Shown: positions 49,247-62,290, counted from the stretch's first letter. The stretch is 64,000 nucleotides of DNA from Cucumis sativus (GCF_000004075.3 NC_026656.2:13392001-13456000); one strand, 5' to 3'. Program-made: numbers and translations. The notes: generated from the letters alone by a model not told the origin.

Positions 49247-51649
49247 CTATCTAAGGTATAAAGAGACCAAGAATTGGGAGAAAAGTACAAATTCGCTTAC
49301 TACAGTAGCAGGGGAATGTATACCAAGGAAAGGAACAATGTCAACCTGCAACCAACTTTCAACTGCAGACCCCACTACTGCACCAGCCACAAGGCCACCT
49401 AGTGTTAGTACCGTTGCCTTTCCTGCAATTAAGAAAAAGATCAATAATCAGATACGTTCTTTTAAGAATAAGAGTTGTATCAACTTGTGAAATTCCAGAA
49501 AATTAGGGCTGCAATTAATATTGTTCAAAAGAAATTTTAATAGAGCTTTCATTGTTCTTAAAATTTAACTAAGAAATTAAAAATGTTCTGAAAGTAGACT
49601 ACAGAACTAGTAATGCAATCACTATTACATGATCTCGTTTGGTTGGTTGTTCAGAAGGTTACACTGGTAAACGAACACGGAACCAACAAGTCAATCAATA
49701 GAAATATGCTAACTCAACAAAGAGAAACAAACCTTATAGAAACTAATTAAGATTCATTCATTTTTTTCTATCCACACTTTTTGTTGTAATATGCTCTTCA
49801 GACGATCTCTGGACTTCTCTAAAACATTAAACATGATGCTTCTATGCAGAACTCTCTAGTTCATGAGAATCAAACTCTTCCAATACCTATAAACAAAACA
49901 TTGTAAACCTTCTTCATCAAACTCCTTACCTAACTTTACGTTCTTTTTAGTCATGAAGTACAGGGTAGCACCAAAGCTTCCAGCCAAGATCAGTCCAGGA
50001 ACATCAGCACCTGCATACGGCAGTGAAGAAGACGAAGAAGCTCCATTTACATAAGTCAAGACTGCTAATGCCCCATATACACCAGCTTGTATGCCCAAGT
50101 CACCAGTAGATGGAGTTTCAACAGAAATAGGCAAATTCTGCAGCCACTGAGACGATGAACCTGCACTAGGAGAATTTATTGGTTTAACATCAGCATATCG
50201 GATGCGATTGTTCTCAACTTTCCCGGCTCGACGCCGAGTCAAGCTCTGCATAAGTAGTATGTCATATGCAGCTTCAACCTGAATCACGTAAAGCAACAAG
50301 GAAAATTTTAAGGTTTTCCTACCATATAGGCTATAGAGGAGCAATAATGCTTATAACAGAAAATATCTTTTCTCAATGCATAGCCCTGTGCTTCAGTTAG
50401 CAAACCTTCCAACTATAGTATAAAACAGAACACATAAAATCATTTGTTAAAAACACAAATTCTGGCAGTATTAGAAGCTTTGAGACAATCAAACATTCAC
50501 CCAGGGAACTGGAAAGACTAAATCGTAACAATGATGTAACTATTTCCTCTGGCCATTCATGAAAAGTGTAAGATACTCGACATCCTACTTATAGCATCCA
50601 GGCAGAGGATTTTTCTCAAATAACAAGAAACTTTTTTTGCCAGTAGATTATCAACAAAACAGCAAAATGGAATGAACGAGTAACTCTTTGTGCCATAGAA
50701 GTGATAAGTGACAAACATGGTAGAACAGCAGGTAAGAGAAACCAAACATATTTAGAAAGAAGGTTAATGCACAGACAAAAAGGCTATATAAGTAGCAAAC
50801 AGTACAAAACAATGTTCAATAAATGGATAAGATGGACATTTGGCAGTGGGAGTTGCAGATATGAATTCTGCTTCGCTTCTACATGTCAGAATATGTAAAA
50901 TGGGAAAGTGGGTAGAACTTGCGGACAATGCTCTATAGCCATTTTATCATCATAACAAGCTGTAATAATGTCCGTAACAATTACGAATTTGATTGTAACT
51001 GAAATAACAATATACAAAACACATTGAGGGGGAAAGCTCAAATTATTTCAATTTCAATACTTCACATGGGGTTCGTTATAATACACAGTAGTTAAATTAA
51101 GCCAAACTATAAGAGAATCTATTATGCAATGCAACATACTGATACTCGTCTACTAGGTTCCACTCATCGAAGTAAGAAACAGTACAGAAAAAAAAAATCA
51201 AAATTGAGACCCAAAACAATCAAATTCACATCAAACGCACAACAGCAGACACTAAAATTTCCAAAATTAATGAAACAACGACACTCAAAAGCTACGATCA
51301 ACAAAATCACCTGTGCAATCGTCTTGTCGTCACTGCAAGTAGCAAGAATGGAATTCTTGGCGCGGAGTATTTCATCAAACGAAGCTCCTTCAGAGACTCC
51401 AAGAAGCTTAAGCGCGTTCTCAAGAGACATTTCAGATGGCGCCGAGTCATCAGCGCGGGAGCTTGCCTGAACAGGCAACAGCAGCGTCCTAGTAAATGCG
51501 CGGCGTGGAGGGAGAGCACCAGCGGCACCACCGCTCCAAGAAGCTATTCTACCGGGAAATGTTGAGCCGGATCGTCGGACGGTGGGCGGCCTAGGAAACG
51601 GTGAGCCGGCGGTGGGGCGGTTGGGCCGGACGGAGAGGGTGGCTGCCAT
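49247..51649 (-). CDS. CPP1: Chloroplast J-like chaperone of protochlorophyllide oxidoreductase
   Basis: Minus-strand exons 51649-51311, 50278-49930 and 49422-49247 join in frame by GT-AG introns to give 287 aa. Residues 1-60 are rich in Ser, Thr, Pro and Arg with almost no acids, as in a plastid transit peptide. Residues about 74-130 form a J-like domain (LENALKLLGVSEGASFDEIL, QVEAAYDILLMQSLTRRR) without the HPD motif of true DnaJ proteins. The C-terminal part has four hydrophobic segments (LGIQAGVYGALAVLTYV; GLILAGSFGATLYFM; VLTLGGLVAGAVVGSAV; FVLFSQFLVSLYL). In Arabidopsis CPP1 (also CDF1) stabilises POR during chlorophyll synthesis at plastid membranes. The gene head faces that of the flavoprotein gene, about 1.9 kb apart. 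Confidence 0.93.
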
Positions 51650-52375
51650 TGATGGAATTGATTTTGTGTGGAAGCGTGAGGCTGCCCTTCGTTGATGCTG
51701 TAGCGTGCTTCCCTTTATTTTTCAATTAAAAATTGAGGAATACTATGATTACTCGTTCTTAGACTGAGCTCTTTTTATCATCTCATCTCGGCCGTTGAAC
51801 GTTCAAGAGATCCTTCGAGTTTCACGATGTACGGTCCGGATCTGTTGTATCTCTCCTCGTGAGGGTAAAATTGTTGACTATAATGTTATAGTATTGTGTA
51901 GAGAAGAGTTCATGTTTGACGGGGCATTTTGGGAGTGGACAACTAGTGAATGATTAAAGGTTGTCCCACCTTTCCAAGTAAAATTACATTACCAAAAATG
52001 GGTATACTTTCACACGTGTAAATTCTGCATATTCATCTTTCAAATCTTTTATTTTCTAACTTTTTCAAAAACAACAAAATAAATTAAAATATTTATGACC
52101 TATATCAAATTTATCAAAATTTTAGATTATCTCTACCAGAATTTGATAGAGATGTTCTTTTATTTTCTAATGTTATAAAAGAATCACCTAAGCTAATTTT
52201 TGTCTTTGTATTTATAAAATTAAATCCATTTGGTATTGGAGTTTTCAAATATATCCTCATAAAATAGATTCAAATGTGAGATAATAAAGTGGTTGAAAAA
52301 TAAATTTGATGACATTTTTTTTTTACAATAAACAGTTTATTTTTAAGTCATTTTTAAAATTAAAAAAATAAATTA

Positions 52376-52534
52376 AAATATTTATAAGATATAACAAAAT
52401 TTTAGATTATATCAATGTAGTCGCTTGTAAACTTCTATCGATGTCTATCAATCACACTAATAAAAGCTTATTAGTGACCATCAATGTCTATTATATATTA
52501 AATCTAAAAGATTTGTTATATGTTATAAATATTT
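52376..52534. repeat. Inverted-repeat (MITE-like) element
   Basis: The left arm (aaaatatttataagatata, then acaaaattttagatt) and the right arm (aatctaaaagatttgtta, then tatgttataaatattt) are near reverse complements of about 34 bp. The spacer contains ctatcgatgtctatcaatc and ctaataaaagcttattag, a small perfect palindrome. Confidence 0.75.
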
Positions 52535-52844
52535 GGTCAAAATTTATATTTTTGATCATTTCTCTTTATTTTTTTTACTTACAAGTTATTTTTCTTTTTT
52601 TCGAGGTTTTATTAAATCCAACTTGGAATAGGAAAATTTGAATATGAGATTTATTGTCCTCTACAAGATAGATGTCAGCTTACACTTGAGTTCTGCTCAT
52701 GTTCACTACAAATTATTTTTCAAAGATAGAATTTTAAATACATTTATTTAATTTTTTCCCTAATTTCAATAGCAATTAAGAGAAAATTTCAAAAACACCA
52801 AATACAAAGTAATTACGAAAATTTTAAAAAATAACATATTTTAC

Positions 52845-52954
52845 ATAATATTTACAATCTATAGCAAATTCTATCCACGATAGTCATTGATGTACTATAG
52901 TGATAGAAGACTATCATAGAATCTAAAATTTTGCTACAGCCGATAAATATTTTA
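52845..52954. repeat. Inverted-repeat (MITE-like) element, short copy
   Basis: The right arm (aatctaaaattttgctacag, then ccgataaatatttt) pairs imperfectly with the left arm (ataatatttacaatctat, then agcaaattcta). The centre has the symmetric tgatgtactatagtgatag. It belongs to the same family as 52376-52534. Confidence 0.55.
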
Positions 52955-53596
52955 ATTTATTTTACTATTTTTAAAAATGCTCAAAATACTTACAACCTAT
53001 AACAAACTTTACCGTGATTTTGATCAAAATTTTGGTATAGTTTGTAGATATTTTAATTTATTTTATTATTTTAAAAAATGTCACGACACCGTGAAAAATA
53101 TGGTTAAGATCTATTAAAACTGCATGGATTAAATCGATGATTTTGTTAAAAATAAAGGATTTTTTTAAATAGAAAAAAACCACAAACTATTTAACCAAAT
53201 TAATTACAATCTACAAAGTGAAATATTTTGTCAAAAACTTTCATTTTTTTTACCATTTTCCGAAAAAATGAAACCAATAGGATATTGAAAAGAAAAAAAG
53301 AAACAAAAATATACATTCACACGAGCGAGGTAGATTCGTTCGTTAATGTGAAGCCCGAGAATTATTGTTCAGAAATAATTCATAAATTAATACCTTTTCT
53401 CTCTTCCAGTCGATTTCCGGTATCTGTTGTACAAGCGACAATCAGAGCGATGTGTCCACCCAGTAGCCATACCCACTCGCAAGATTTTTTCCTCTCACCG
53501 AAGAAGAACAACACGACGTTCAATTCCAATAAATTGGGGTATAAGAGCGCTAGAAGTTGCTGGACTTCTTGAGTGTACCAGCTCGATAGCACAAAC

Positions 53597-56500
53597 ATGA
53601 TTCTGATTGGGTCTACTTTGGGAATTGGAAGTTCCATCTCCTACAAACCTCATTTCTCGAACAGTTTGCGAACTGGGTTTTACATTAAAGCTTATTCTAA
53701 ACACCTATGTTTTAATGGAGGAGAGGATGGAAAGAAGAAAAGGGTCGTCGTCGTCGGCTCCGGTTGGGCTGGCCTTGCCGCTGCTAATCACCTCTGCAAT
53801 CAGGTTCTCTTTGTTAAATTAGCCATATGATTTGAAGAAAAGTTGCAAATGAACAATAGGACAGGGAGAGTAAGAATAATAAATTAGTATAGCAGTCCAT
53901 ATTAACTTCCTAGCTCTCTGACTCTCTCTACCTTGGTGCCAGTGTCAGTTTAACTGGTGAAATTTAGCTTCATCCATCAGAATAAGATTTTGGGTCGGTG
54001 ATTTAGCATGTTATTAAAGGAAGACTTCTCTTAACCATGCAATGTTAGTTTCTCTCCTATTAATATTGATGGTTTAACATGGTATATGAGAGGGAGTGTT
54101 AAAGTGTTGACATAAAATTAAAGTCCACTCGTCAGCATTAAGTTTTGTAGTCGATCGTTGATTTAACATGGTATCAAAGCTATTTAACATTTTATGAAAG
54201 CAAGAAGTACAACTCCTATTATTTTCTCTTCGACCGATGTTGATTCAATTGGTGGTTTAATAATTTTGGGTCAATAACTGATTTAACAATATTTTGATAC
54301 TATATTATCTTGGATGCAGTCGAGTGATGAGTACTGAATATGATTTGGTTGATGTTGAACGATGTTTTTGTTGCAGGGATTTGATACCACTGTTCTTGAA
54401 CCAAGCAATAATTTTGGTGGTGCTGATATTCATGGAATTCGTGGTAATAACCAAAAGTGTTTGTTTAGGATCGATTGAGTAGTGTTTTTGTTTCTCATTT
54501 GTTTTTCGGAAAAATAAGAATGTGAGTGTTACCAAGCAAGCACTGAATTTGTTGTTTCTGTAGATATATATGCTTGGTTTACTTATGTTTTGGATTGTTA
54601 TGTATTCTGGCAGTCCTGGTAATGTTTCATCCTGCTGTAGGTTACTGGCGTCCCTATAAGAATATATTTGGCCTTGTTGATGAGCTTGGTATCGCTCCTT
54701 TCACAAACTGGACAGCACCTGCTCATTATTCAGTTGACGGGTTGGAGGTAGATAATACATGATAATTTTTTCAATCATTGATGAAATACCGAGACTCTCT
54801 GATTGATAAATTAATTTCCAATAGTTCCAAGTTTCATATTAGTCCATGTACATTTATGTGTTCTTTGATCTTACAGTTAATTAGCTTTGAGGCTTGTTAC
54901 TTTGAATTGTGTTGTGAATCGTGATGTGATGTAGTTCTTGTGTAGGTAAAATTTCCACTATTCCAAGATCTGCCTCAACTGCCAACGCCTCTCGGAACCT
55001 TAATTTATCCAGAAGTATGGATAGCTTCAAGTTTTCATGACTTCACAATTAATTGCATATTTTAAAATGGTCTTATGAAAATCACCCTTTTGGTTCTTTT
55101 GGTCACAGTTCCCCCAGCTCCCGTTGGTGGATAGGTTAACATCACTTCCTTTGATGGCTGCAGGTGCATTTCTTTCACATATCTTTCAATATAGATAGTT
55201 CACGATGTGTAGAAAAATTTGACATTAAAAATGAAATTTCCAACTAAAGCATTCTCAACTGGTTGAGGTAGATTTTCTTGACCAAAAGGTCAACATGTTC
55301 GATTCCCCCCTTTGGTTAGTTCCTAGTATGCTTTCTTGTGTGAAAAAGAACATAAAATGTTGGATTTTTTCTAATACAATAAGTTAAAGCACGATTATAA
55401 TTCATGGTAATTGTGATTTTTAATTGTAGCAAACGCATACCATGTACAACACACTAACTTCTAAATTTCCAATGCATTCTTTATTCTATTTTGATCATCC
55501 ATCATTGAAGGTCAACGCAGGAATATATTTGTTACAAGTGATTTATGCATTTCTCCCACTTCTTTATTTGGCTGAATTTGTTTCTTTCAGTTATTGACTT
55601 TGACAATACGGATACGGCATGGAGAAAATATGACTCAAGTAATACCTTTGTCACCTGTGTAGACTCTTGGTAGTGGACTAATGCAAATTGAAGTGTCTGA
55701 TCAATAGTTGTTTCTCGCCAATAGTTACCGCCAGGGAGCTATTCAGGCAGTTTGGCTGTTCAGAAAAGCTCTATAGTAGCATACTCAATCCATTGCTTCA
55801 AGTAGGATTATATGCTCCAGCCGAGCAGTGCAGTGCTGCAGCAACCTTGGGAATTTTATACTACACTATCCTTGCTCACCAGGTTTGGAGAATCAAGTTA
55901 CTCCAACCAACACTCCTGCTTCTTCTGTTGTTAATAATTTCAATGTTCTGTACTCTAAACTCGTGGATGCATGCAGAATGATTTCAATCTAGTTTGGTGC
56001 CGTGGAACTGCTAAAGAAATGATTTTCCAGCCATGGATAGACTTGCTGGAGAGCAAGGGATGTAGATTTGTTGGGAGTAGAAAAATAACAGATGTAACTG
56101 TAGATGATGAAACAAACTGTCTATCGGACATTCTTTGTGGCAGAGAAAGATATGAGGCCGATGCAATTGTATTTGCTGTTGGAATTTCTGTACTCCAAGA
56201 ACTCATTCGTAATTCGTATGGTTCCATCTCCCCTTAAACAACAGTGCAGGTTACGTAGTTATTATTGTTGCCTGTTTTTGGTTTGTCTATAACTGTTCTG
56301 GTTGTCCTTGTCGCTTGTTCTGTTTAGTGCAGCATTATACACAAAAGAGGAGTTCGTCAAGGTTTTAAACTTGAGAAGTGTTGATTTGCTCACTGTTAAA
56401 CTTTGGTTTGATAGAAAAGTAAGTAAAATGATAAGAAACTAATTTCATTGAACAAACTGCAAAGTTTAAAAAAAGTATCCTTAAATTCTTTCTGAAGAAT

Positions 56501-57348
56501 TCTACATGATGGAGCCTTGTTAATACAATCTCAAACAGGTAAATATTCCAACTGCAAGTAATTCTTGCTCGACCTTGGATAATTCATTTGGGTGGAGTTT
56601 CTTCAACTTAAATGCCATTCAAGACGAATACAAAGACGAATCAGTTACAGTGTTGCAAGCTGACTTTGTGAGTATAAGAACACCCTCTCCCGCCACTAGT
56701 TTATAAATTTTCCTTCTGTACTTTAAAAGGTTACAATCATCTTTTCCACAAACAGTATCACGCCATAGAGCTGTTGCCACTAAATGATGAAGCTATCGTT
56801 GAAAAGGTCAAATCTTACCTCTCAACATGCATTAAAGACTTTGAGAATGCCATCGTGGTGAAGAAGGAAATCGGAAGGTTTCCAGAATCATTAACTCACT
56901 TCTTTCCTGGTATATAAAACCACAACTTACGTTTGGTTCAATTATCACTTTGCAAACTTTTTGTTTCATTTGTGGCTGTCTGATTCTCCAAAAGGTTCAT
57001 ACAAATACATGATGCGCGGCTTTACATCGTTCCCAAACGTGTTCATGGCTGGAGATTGGATCATAAACCGTCACGGATCGTGGTCACAGGTTCGTATCTA
57101 CAAGTCTTTCCTTTGCTGATATGTGATGATCATTTTGTTATTGGATGTGTTGATGACTTGAACAGGAGAAATCATATGTGACTGGCCTTGAAGCTGCAAA
57201 TAGAGTGGTGGATTTTCTTGAAGAAGGAAGTTTTGCTAAAATTGTGCCAGTAGAGGAAGATGAGCCTCATGTGGAGGCTCTTCGTGGTCTCAATAGAAGG
57301 ATTGATGAGATTAGATCCCAACTCCCATTCAACGGGTTCTTCCTCTAA
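53597..57348 (+). CDS. FAD-binding amine-oxidase/phytoene-desaturase-like flavoprotein, probably plastid
   Basis: Thirteen exons (53597-53803, 54377-54443, 54641-54747, 54946-55014, 55109-55163, 55591-55638, 55725-55882, 55977-56215, 56328-56418, 56539-56667, 56756-56909, 56995-57089, 57166-57348) join in frame to 533 aa. Residues 1-45 are Ser/Lys-rich with no acids before residue 43, fitting a transit peptide. The dinucleotide-binding fold opens at residue 49: RVVVVGSGWAGLAAANHL (GxGxxG), with TVLEPSNNFGG supplying the ribose-binding acid. Near the C-terminus FPNVFMAGDWI and YVTGLEAANRVVDFL complete the FAD-binding signature of the amine-oxidase superfamily. Middle blocks include TARELFRQFGCSEKLY and CRGTAKEMIFQPWIDLLESKG. 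Relatives include carotenoid desaturases and isomerases, but this is a separate plant lineage and I cannot name its substrate. Intron 5 carries a SINE head. Confidence 0.88.
55250..55320 (+). repeat. tRNA-derived SINE head in intron 5 of the flavoprotein gene
   Basis: The segment reads ctcaactggttgaggtag, then aaggtcaacatgttcgattc followed by a C-run: tRNA-like box A and box B at the right spacing, same strand as the gene. The tail is not delimited. Confidence 0.6.
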
Positions 57349-58189
57349 TGAATCAACAGAGAAACAATAAAGTTTAGTCTTAATAATTTTGCAATAGTTT
57401 CAAGAATAGTTACACAAAAGAAAACATTTGAGGATTTAATTATAAGTAACTTTCATTTATTAAAACTCGACCTATTTGTCAAGGGTATATGTCCAAATCG
57501 AGTACTGAGTTATTCTTATTCTGGCTAGTTACAAGGATTTTGATAATTTGGATCGGTTTACTTTAACTTCTATTGAATAATATTTAACGTGCTCTTTGTA
57601 ATGATAAAAATTAGTTCTATATCACTTGGAACATATTGTTAAAGGTGATTTACCCATATTCCTAGTGTTTGTGGAGAAAGGGTTCAAATGTTTACGTCTT
57701 AATTCAACTCATTGCATCTTTATTATTTATTTGTTTTTCTAAAAAACATTGTCCTTCACCATTGGTTTTGGATTATCATGGTGTTTTGTTCCTTCAACTT
57801 TTAATGATTTCAAACATGAGTTTTAAGAAAAAGATTAAAAACTTCCTAAATGACGGTAGATAAATGTAAATCGTTAAAACTCATTTAAAAAATATACTTA
57901 AACTTTAATTAAAACATTATTTTTAGTCTCAAATATTCTCGGAGTTAGATTAACTCATCAAAACTAATTTTAAATCAAATTATATAGAATTAACTAAATT
58001 ATGTTTTCTGATTGTGCGAATGAGAAAGTTAATTGGATTAATCTATAATCTATTTATCGCATCAATTTAAGTGTTTTCTCGTTATATATATTAATTTTTA
58101 AAATACTACGAAAAACTTTAAATTTCTTAATAGTTTTCTAAAATACTATGAAGAACTTTAAATTTCTTAATGAAAACTGTTGTAACTAT

Positions 58190-58272
58190 AAAATTGTAAC
58201 AAAATATAAGAAAATTTTAGAATCTAAACTTATAGATAATTTTTTTGGTTATATTTTTGTAAATATTTCGTT
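58190..58272. repeat. Inverted-repeat (MITE-like) family member, short
   Basis: The stretch gtaacaaaatataagaaaat, then tttagaatct, pairs loosely with ggttatatttttgtaaatat. The family core words are present but the copy is short and decayed. Confidence 0.4.
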
Positions 58273-58317
58273 GCATTTCCTATTTTTAGTATATTTATGC
58301 ATTTTGTTTATATAGCG

Positions 58318-58490
58318 TAGAAGTCGCGCCATGGATATATCCACCGGATCCGCCGGTGGCGACTGCCGTTGCTGCCTCTGCGCGATGCAAGCCACCATAG
58401 GAGTTCGCCCTGTTGTATGCTCGTTGGTGCCCCGAAATCCCGATATCCCGAGACGCTGGTTTGCATCTTCTAGGGCCTTTTTTATGTACT
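58318..58490. other. GC-rich islet with hairpin and short ORFs
   Basis: About 170 bases are clearly GC-richer than their surroundings. An inverted repeat ccaccggatccgccggtgg lies at 58340-58358. The plus strand has a 53-codon ORF from an ATG at 58331 (MDISTGSAGG, then Cys-rich); the minus strand has open frames too. I do not recognise any of the translations. It could be an isolated exon, a fragment of another gene, or part of a noncoding transcript. Confidence 0.35.
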
Positions 58491-58942
58491 AGTTCTTTAG
58501 CGTACTGGATAATTAGTGATCGTTTCACTTCTTTGATTTTATCGCCGAATCAATGTGCCCAGATAATTCGTATGTAGATCAACATTATTGAATTTCAATC
58601 AAGCTGACGTTAATCGCACCTCTAATTCTACCTCACGGAAGCTTAATTCCTGCTAGATTATGGATAGAGATGTAGTACAGTGTAGGTACTTATAGATTTC
58701 CTATCGTTTTGACTTTGGGGAAAGAGAGTAGGTCTTAGCATGTGTGCTGGAAGCCTGTAGAGTATAGGAAGGACCTTGGGAATTGTACCATGCTAATAGA
58801 GCGAGATTCTCAGAGTTCCGACAATATAATTTGTACGGCTTGCGGCTTGATTTTGTTGGTTTTTGATCTTGAAAATGGAGAGGAATCCATTATTGGGTCG
58901 GAAACTCACGGTAAAGATTAGAAGATGGTTATGAATTGAGAA

Positions 58943-59150
58943 CATTTTAGTTCTTTTTCACAATTTTGAAGTTGATGGGAAACTGTGGTTGTTCTTTATG
59001 TACTTGTCTACAATTTATGGAGGTGTTCTTATTAACTAATAACATTTTTTATTTTAGGTATTTTTCATCATTTTCAAGTTGATGGGAAACTGTGGTTGTT
59101 CTTTATTGACTTGTATACAACTTTTGGAGGCATTCTTATGGACTTTCATT
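58943..59150 (+). repeat. Tandem duplication, about 107-bp unit
   Basis: The block gttgatgggaaactgtggtt followed by gttctttat occurs at 58971 and again at 59078. Upstream and downstream sequence also aligns (acttgt-tacaa-tt-tggaggc/tgttcttat). The copies are highly similar, so the duplication is relatively recent. No coding frame is evident. Confidence 0.8.
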
Positions 59151-60149
59151 GTCGTATGTACGTGTGTCATCAAACCTTTTGTTCGTTTTTTTTCAGTACT
59201 GGAAACTTATATGAACCCCTGAACCATATCTTTAAAGCCTAAACCATTACAAAATACTATCTTCAGGCAAGTTCTTGTCGCTTTTGGTTGCAGCTGAAAA
59301 CTTTTGATGTTGTGTGCTCTGCTTTATAAAATTTGAGTTCTTTTTCTGTCTGCTGACTTGTTTCCACTGATAAAACAAATAAATCCCGAAGCAAAAAATT
59401 GAGTTATTTCTCATTAATCAACATCAGTACGTAGAATCCACTGGTTATGAAACCGTATATTGCAAGATTGATATGATTAGAGTACTCGTTTGGATCTGAT
59501 AAAGTTGTTCTGCTTAAGATTTTAGTGCTTATGAGATTTTTTCCCCCAAAGCTGACTAATATAATTTGTGCTAAAAGAGCCTTTCCATGTGGGCCTAATT
59601 GTTTTTTCACCATCATTATCCATTTTGTGTTGCTTAAGTTTTTCTGTTCTTTCATTGATTGGGGTAGTGCATTATTAGGCAGTCCTGAGTATACTTCACT
59701 GGCTCCCTCTACGATTGATCTTTTCCAATTTTCAGATCATTTTGATTCTCATCTTCTCAGTTACCTTGTTTTGATCTGTAAACATGTTCAAAATTTTGTT
59801 GGTTTCATTTCTAGTTTGTTTGAATAAAACCATTTGAACAAGAAACATCACATCATCACACCAAGTTGCCATTCAATAAAGTGTTTGTCTAAAAAGAAAA
59901 AGGTAAGAGAGAGAATAGCAAATTTGCAGGTAAGTTTACTCTATGAAGATCAGAGTTCTGAAAGCAGCCCCCCCACCAGGAAAAAATAGAAAAGAGAAAG
60001 CAAAACAAAAAGTGGTACAGATTTAATTACAGTCCCCTATTGCTACTTACGTCACATCAGATGTATTACTGACTTTGTGTTTTTCCTCTCTTCTTTATCC
60101 TCTCTCTCTATCTCCTTGGATTTTCCCTTGCAGGAATGATAAATGAAGC

Positions 60150-60410
60150 CTTTTCAAACTGCAGGTCACTCCCAACCCAACTAACAGTCATCATGCAACG
60201 CCCAACCTTCTACAGCTTCAATGGCAGCTTTTGCTAGAGAGATCAAAGTTAAGGCTTTGGTGGACAGTCCCACCTACATGTCTAAAACGAGTTGTGCCAC
60301 TGCCACCATCTATGGATGCTTGGTTGTTAATCACTTATTCACCGAAAGAAGAGTGAATCAATGTAGATTTGGTTGTACGGACGGCGACAATCCTGAGGTG
60401 AGTATTTAAA
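60150..60410 (+). other. Exon-like segment of unknown function
   Basis: A pyrimidine-rich leader-like stretch (60085-60130, ending ttgcag) precedes a more GC-balanced segment. In it an ATG at 60221 opens 62 codons (MAAFAREIKVKALVDSPTYM...), and a good donor (ctgaggtgagta) lies at 60395. A TACGTCA element sits about 190 bases upstream, near 60048. It looks like a promoter plus first exon, but no continuing exon or known protein was recognised; it may be a noncoding transcript or a gene fragment. Confidence 0.3.
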
Positions 60411-62199
60411 CAAGAAAGATACTTAAGGAGGACTTGCTACATCTATCTTTGTGCATCACACCGTGGTTTGTTACATGACAAATATTTTTTAAAATATTTA
60501 TTTTGTGTATGGATGAGAGTCATAGAAATAGATTTATTGAGAGAATAAATTTTAAATTTGCTTTTATGTGATATGAAAAACAGTTAGAATTTAGTGTCTG
60601 ATTTGATAAAGTTTTATCAAATGAGAAGGAATAGATTTTAACTTTCTCCAAATCCGTAGACTAAACCATTACCATTTTTGGAGCAACTATTAGTGCAGTT
60701 GGGTCCTTTTTTTCTTTCTTATTGGTAATCTAAGTGAAAATTATTTGTAAAAGTTTAATGGCTTTTGTGAAGTTCTTGTATTGTTAATCAAATTCTAAAG
60801 GGAAATCTTGTACTTTATGTCAATCATTCCTTCCATATCTGATGAAGAAAAAAAGGCTATTTTGCTTTCTACTTTTTACAAGTTTAAGAAACCAATCTAA
60901 TGCTAAATACGGAGGCAAACAACATTTGATTGGTGAGTTTGAAAGATTAGAGTTTTGAGTATATAGATGTGTTGTCTTTTCTATTCTACTTAAACTCATG
61001 ATATATTATTTCAGCATAAATATTAAAACAAACATGTGGACTAAATTATTACAAAGAGACCAAAAGTGATTTTAACCATATAATAGAGTATCTGAGGCCT
61101 ACTTTCCATTTTATCTGTATTGTTACAACATTTCTAAAGTTTATGTTATTTTTTGTCTATCATCATTGGCACTTCTTTAATGTACATGACACATGTGACG
61201 ATCATTGAAGATCTACTTATGGGATTATTGTATCTAGCTACTTATGGGATTTTCTTACATCCCACACTATCTTTTACTATTATTATTTAATTGGACCCGT
61301 ACATCTTGCTTCTCTCTTTCATCTCTACTTTGGTATTTTTTGGATCTTTAAGTTTTAAAATGTTATAGTGTTATCCTTACTTTTTGTTTTCATTTCATTT
61401 AAGGTTTACATTTCTACCCTTAATATTTTACAAAAATAAAATAATTCACTTTCATATTTGTATTCGGTAACTAATAGTTAATTTAGATGAATTATAATTA
61501 AATAAATTTTCACTAATCTCCTTGTCACCATTGCAATTAATTTAAAATATTTGCATCATAACTATTCTTAATCAATCAAAGGAAAAATAATGCCAAAAAT
61601 CAAATTTGAGTAATTTTCACATATAATGTTTATTTTTATTTTTTTTTACAATTTAACCCAAGTAAATTTTGGAATTGGAATTAGAACATATTGATTATAG
61701 TTACTTTTCTTAAAAGTTAAGTTGAAGTATTGGAAATCTACAAACTATGGTCTTGATTTGATGTGTAGACAAGTTAAACTCAATCTTACCACTTTTTACC
61801 AGTGATGGATGTGAAGGTTAGTTTGGTCTTTTCATTTCTTTTAACTTGTTTAAATATAACTTAGAGATTTGTGTTTGAGTCACCTTATTCTTATTGCAGT
61901 GAAAAACAAAAATAAACAATGTAATAATTTAGATTTTTTAAGTTCGCTATGTCAAAAACCAATATCAAATAATTTATATGCAACTTGTTTTCAACAAAAA
62001 AAAAAAAAAAAACAATATCAAACTTAATAGATAATATTAAAGTGAGCATAATTTAACCCAACTGTAATTCATATACCAATCTTTTTACACCCAACTTGGG
62101 TAGTGAAAAAAGAGATTAAAAAATAATTTAGATTCTAACTTAACTAATTTGTTGCATTTAAAATCTTAAAGTTGATCAACCCGATTTTCTTTTTTTGAT

Positions 62200-62290
62200 T
62201 GAAAAGACGATAACAAGTACATGGTGGAGGGTTGAACCTCTAGTTGTTAAGAATGGAGGTTATGCTAGTACTGTTGAGTTAAATTCATTT
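62200..62290 (-). repeat. tRNA-derived SINE-like element
   Basis: On the minus strand: box-A-like atttaactcaacagtac (near 62285) and, about 45 bases on, box-B-like agaggttcaaccctcc (near 62241). A decayed SINE head is the best reading. Confidence 0.5.

Larger units (their letters stand above)
51650..53596. other. Divergent intergenic region between CPP1 and the flavoprotein gene
   Basis: Promoters of both divergent genes must lie here, near each end. The middle (52070-53060) is packed with AT-rich inverted-repeat arms of one family: clear pairs at 52376-52534 and 52845-52954, and single arms near 52084 and 52990. The right 200 bases are more GC-rich and probably the 5' UTR of the flavoprotein gene. 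Confidence 0.6.
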
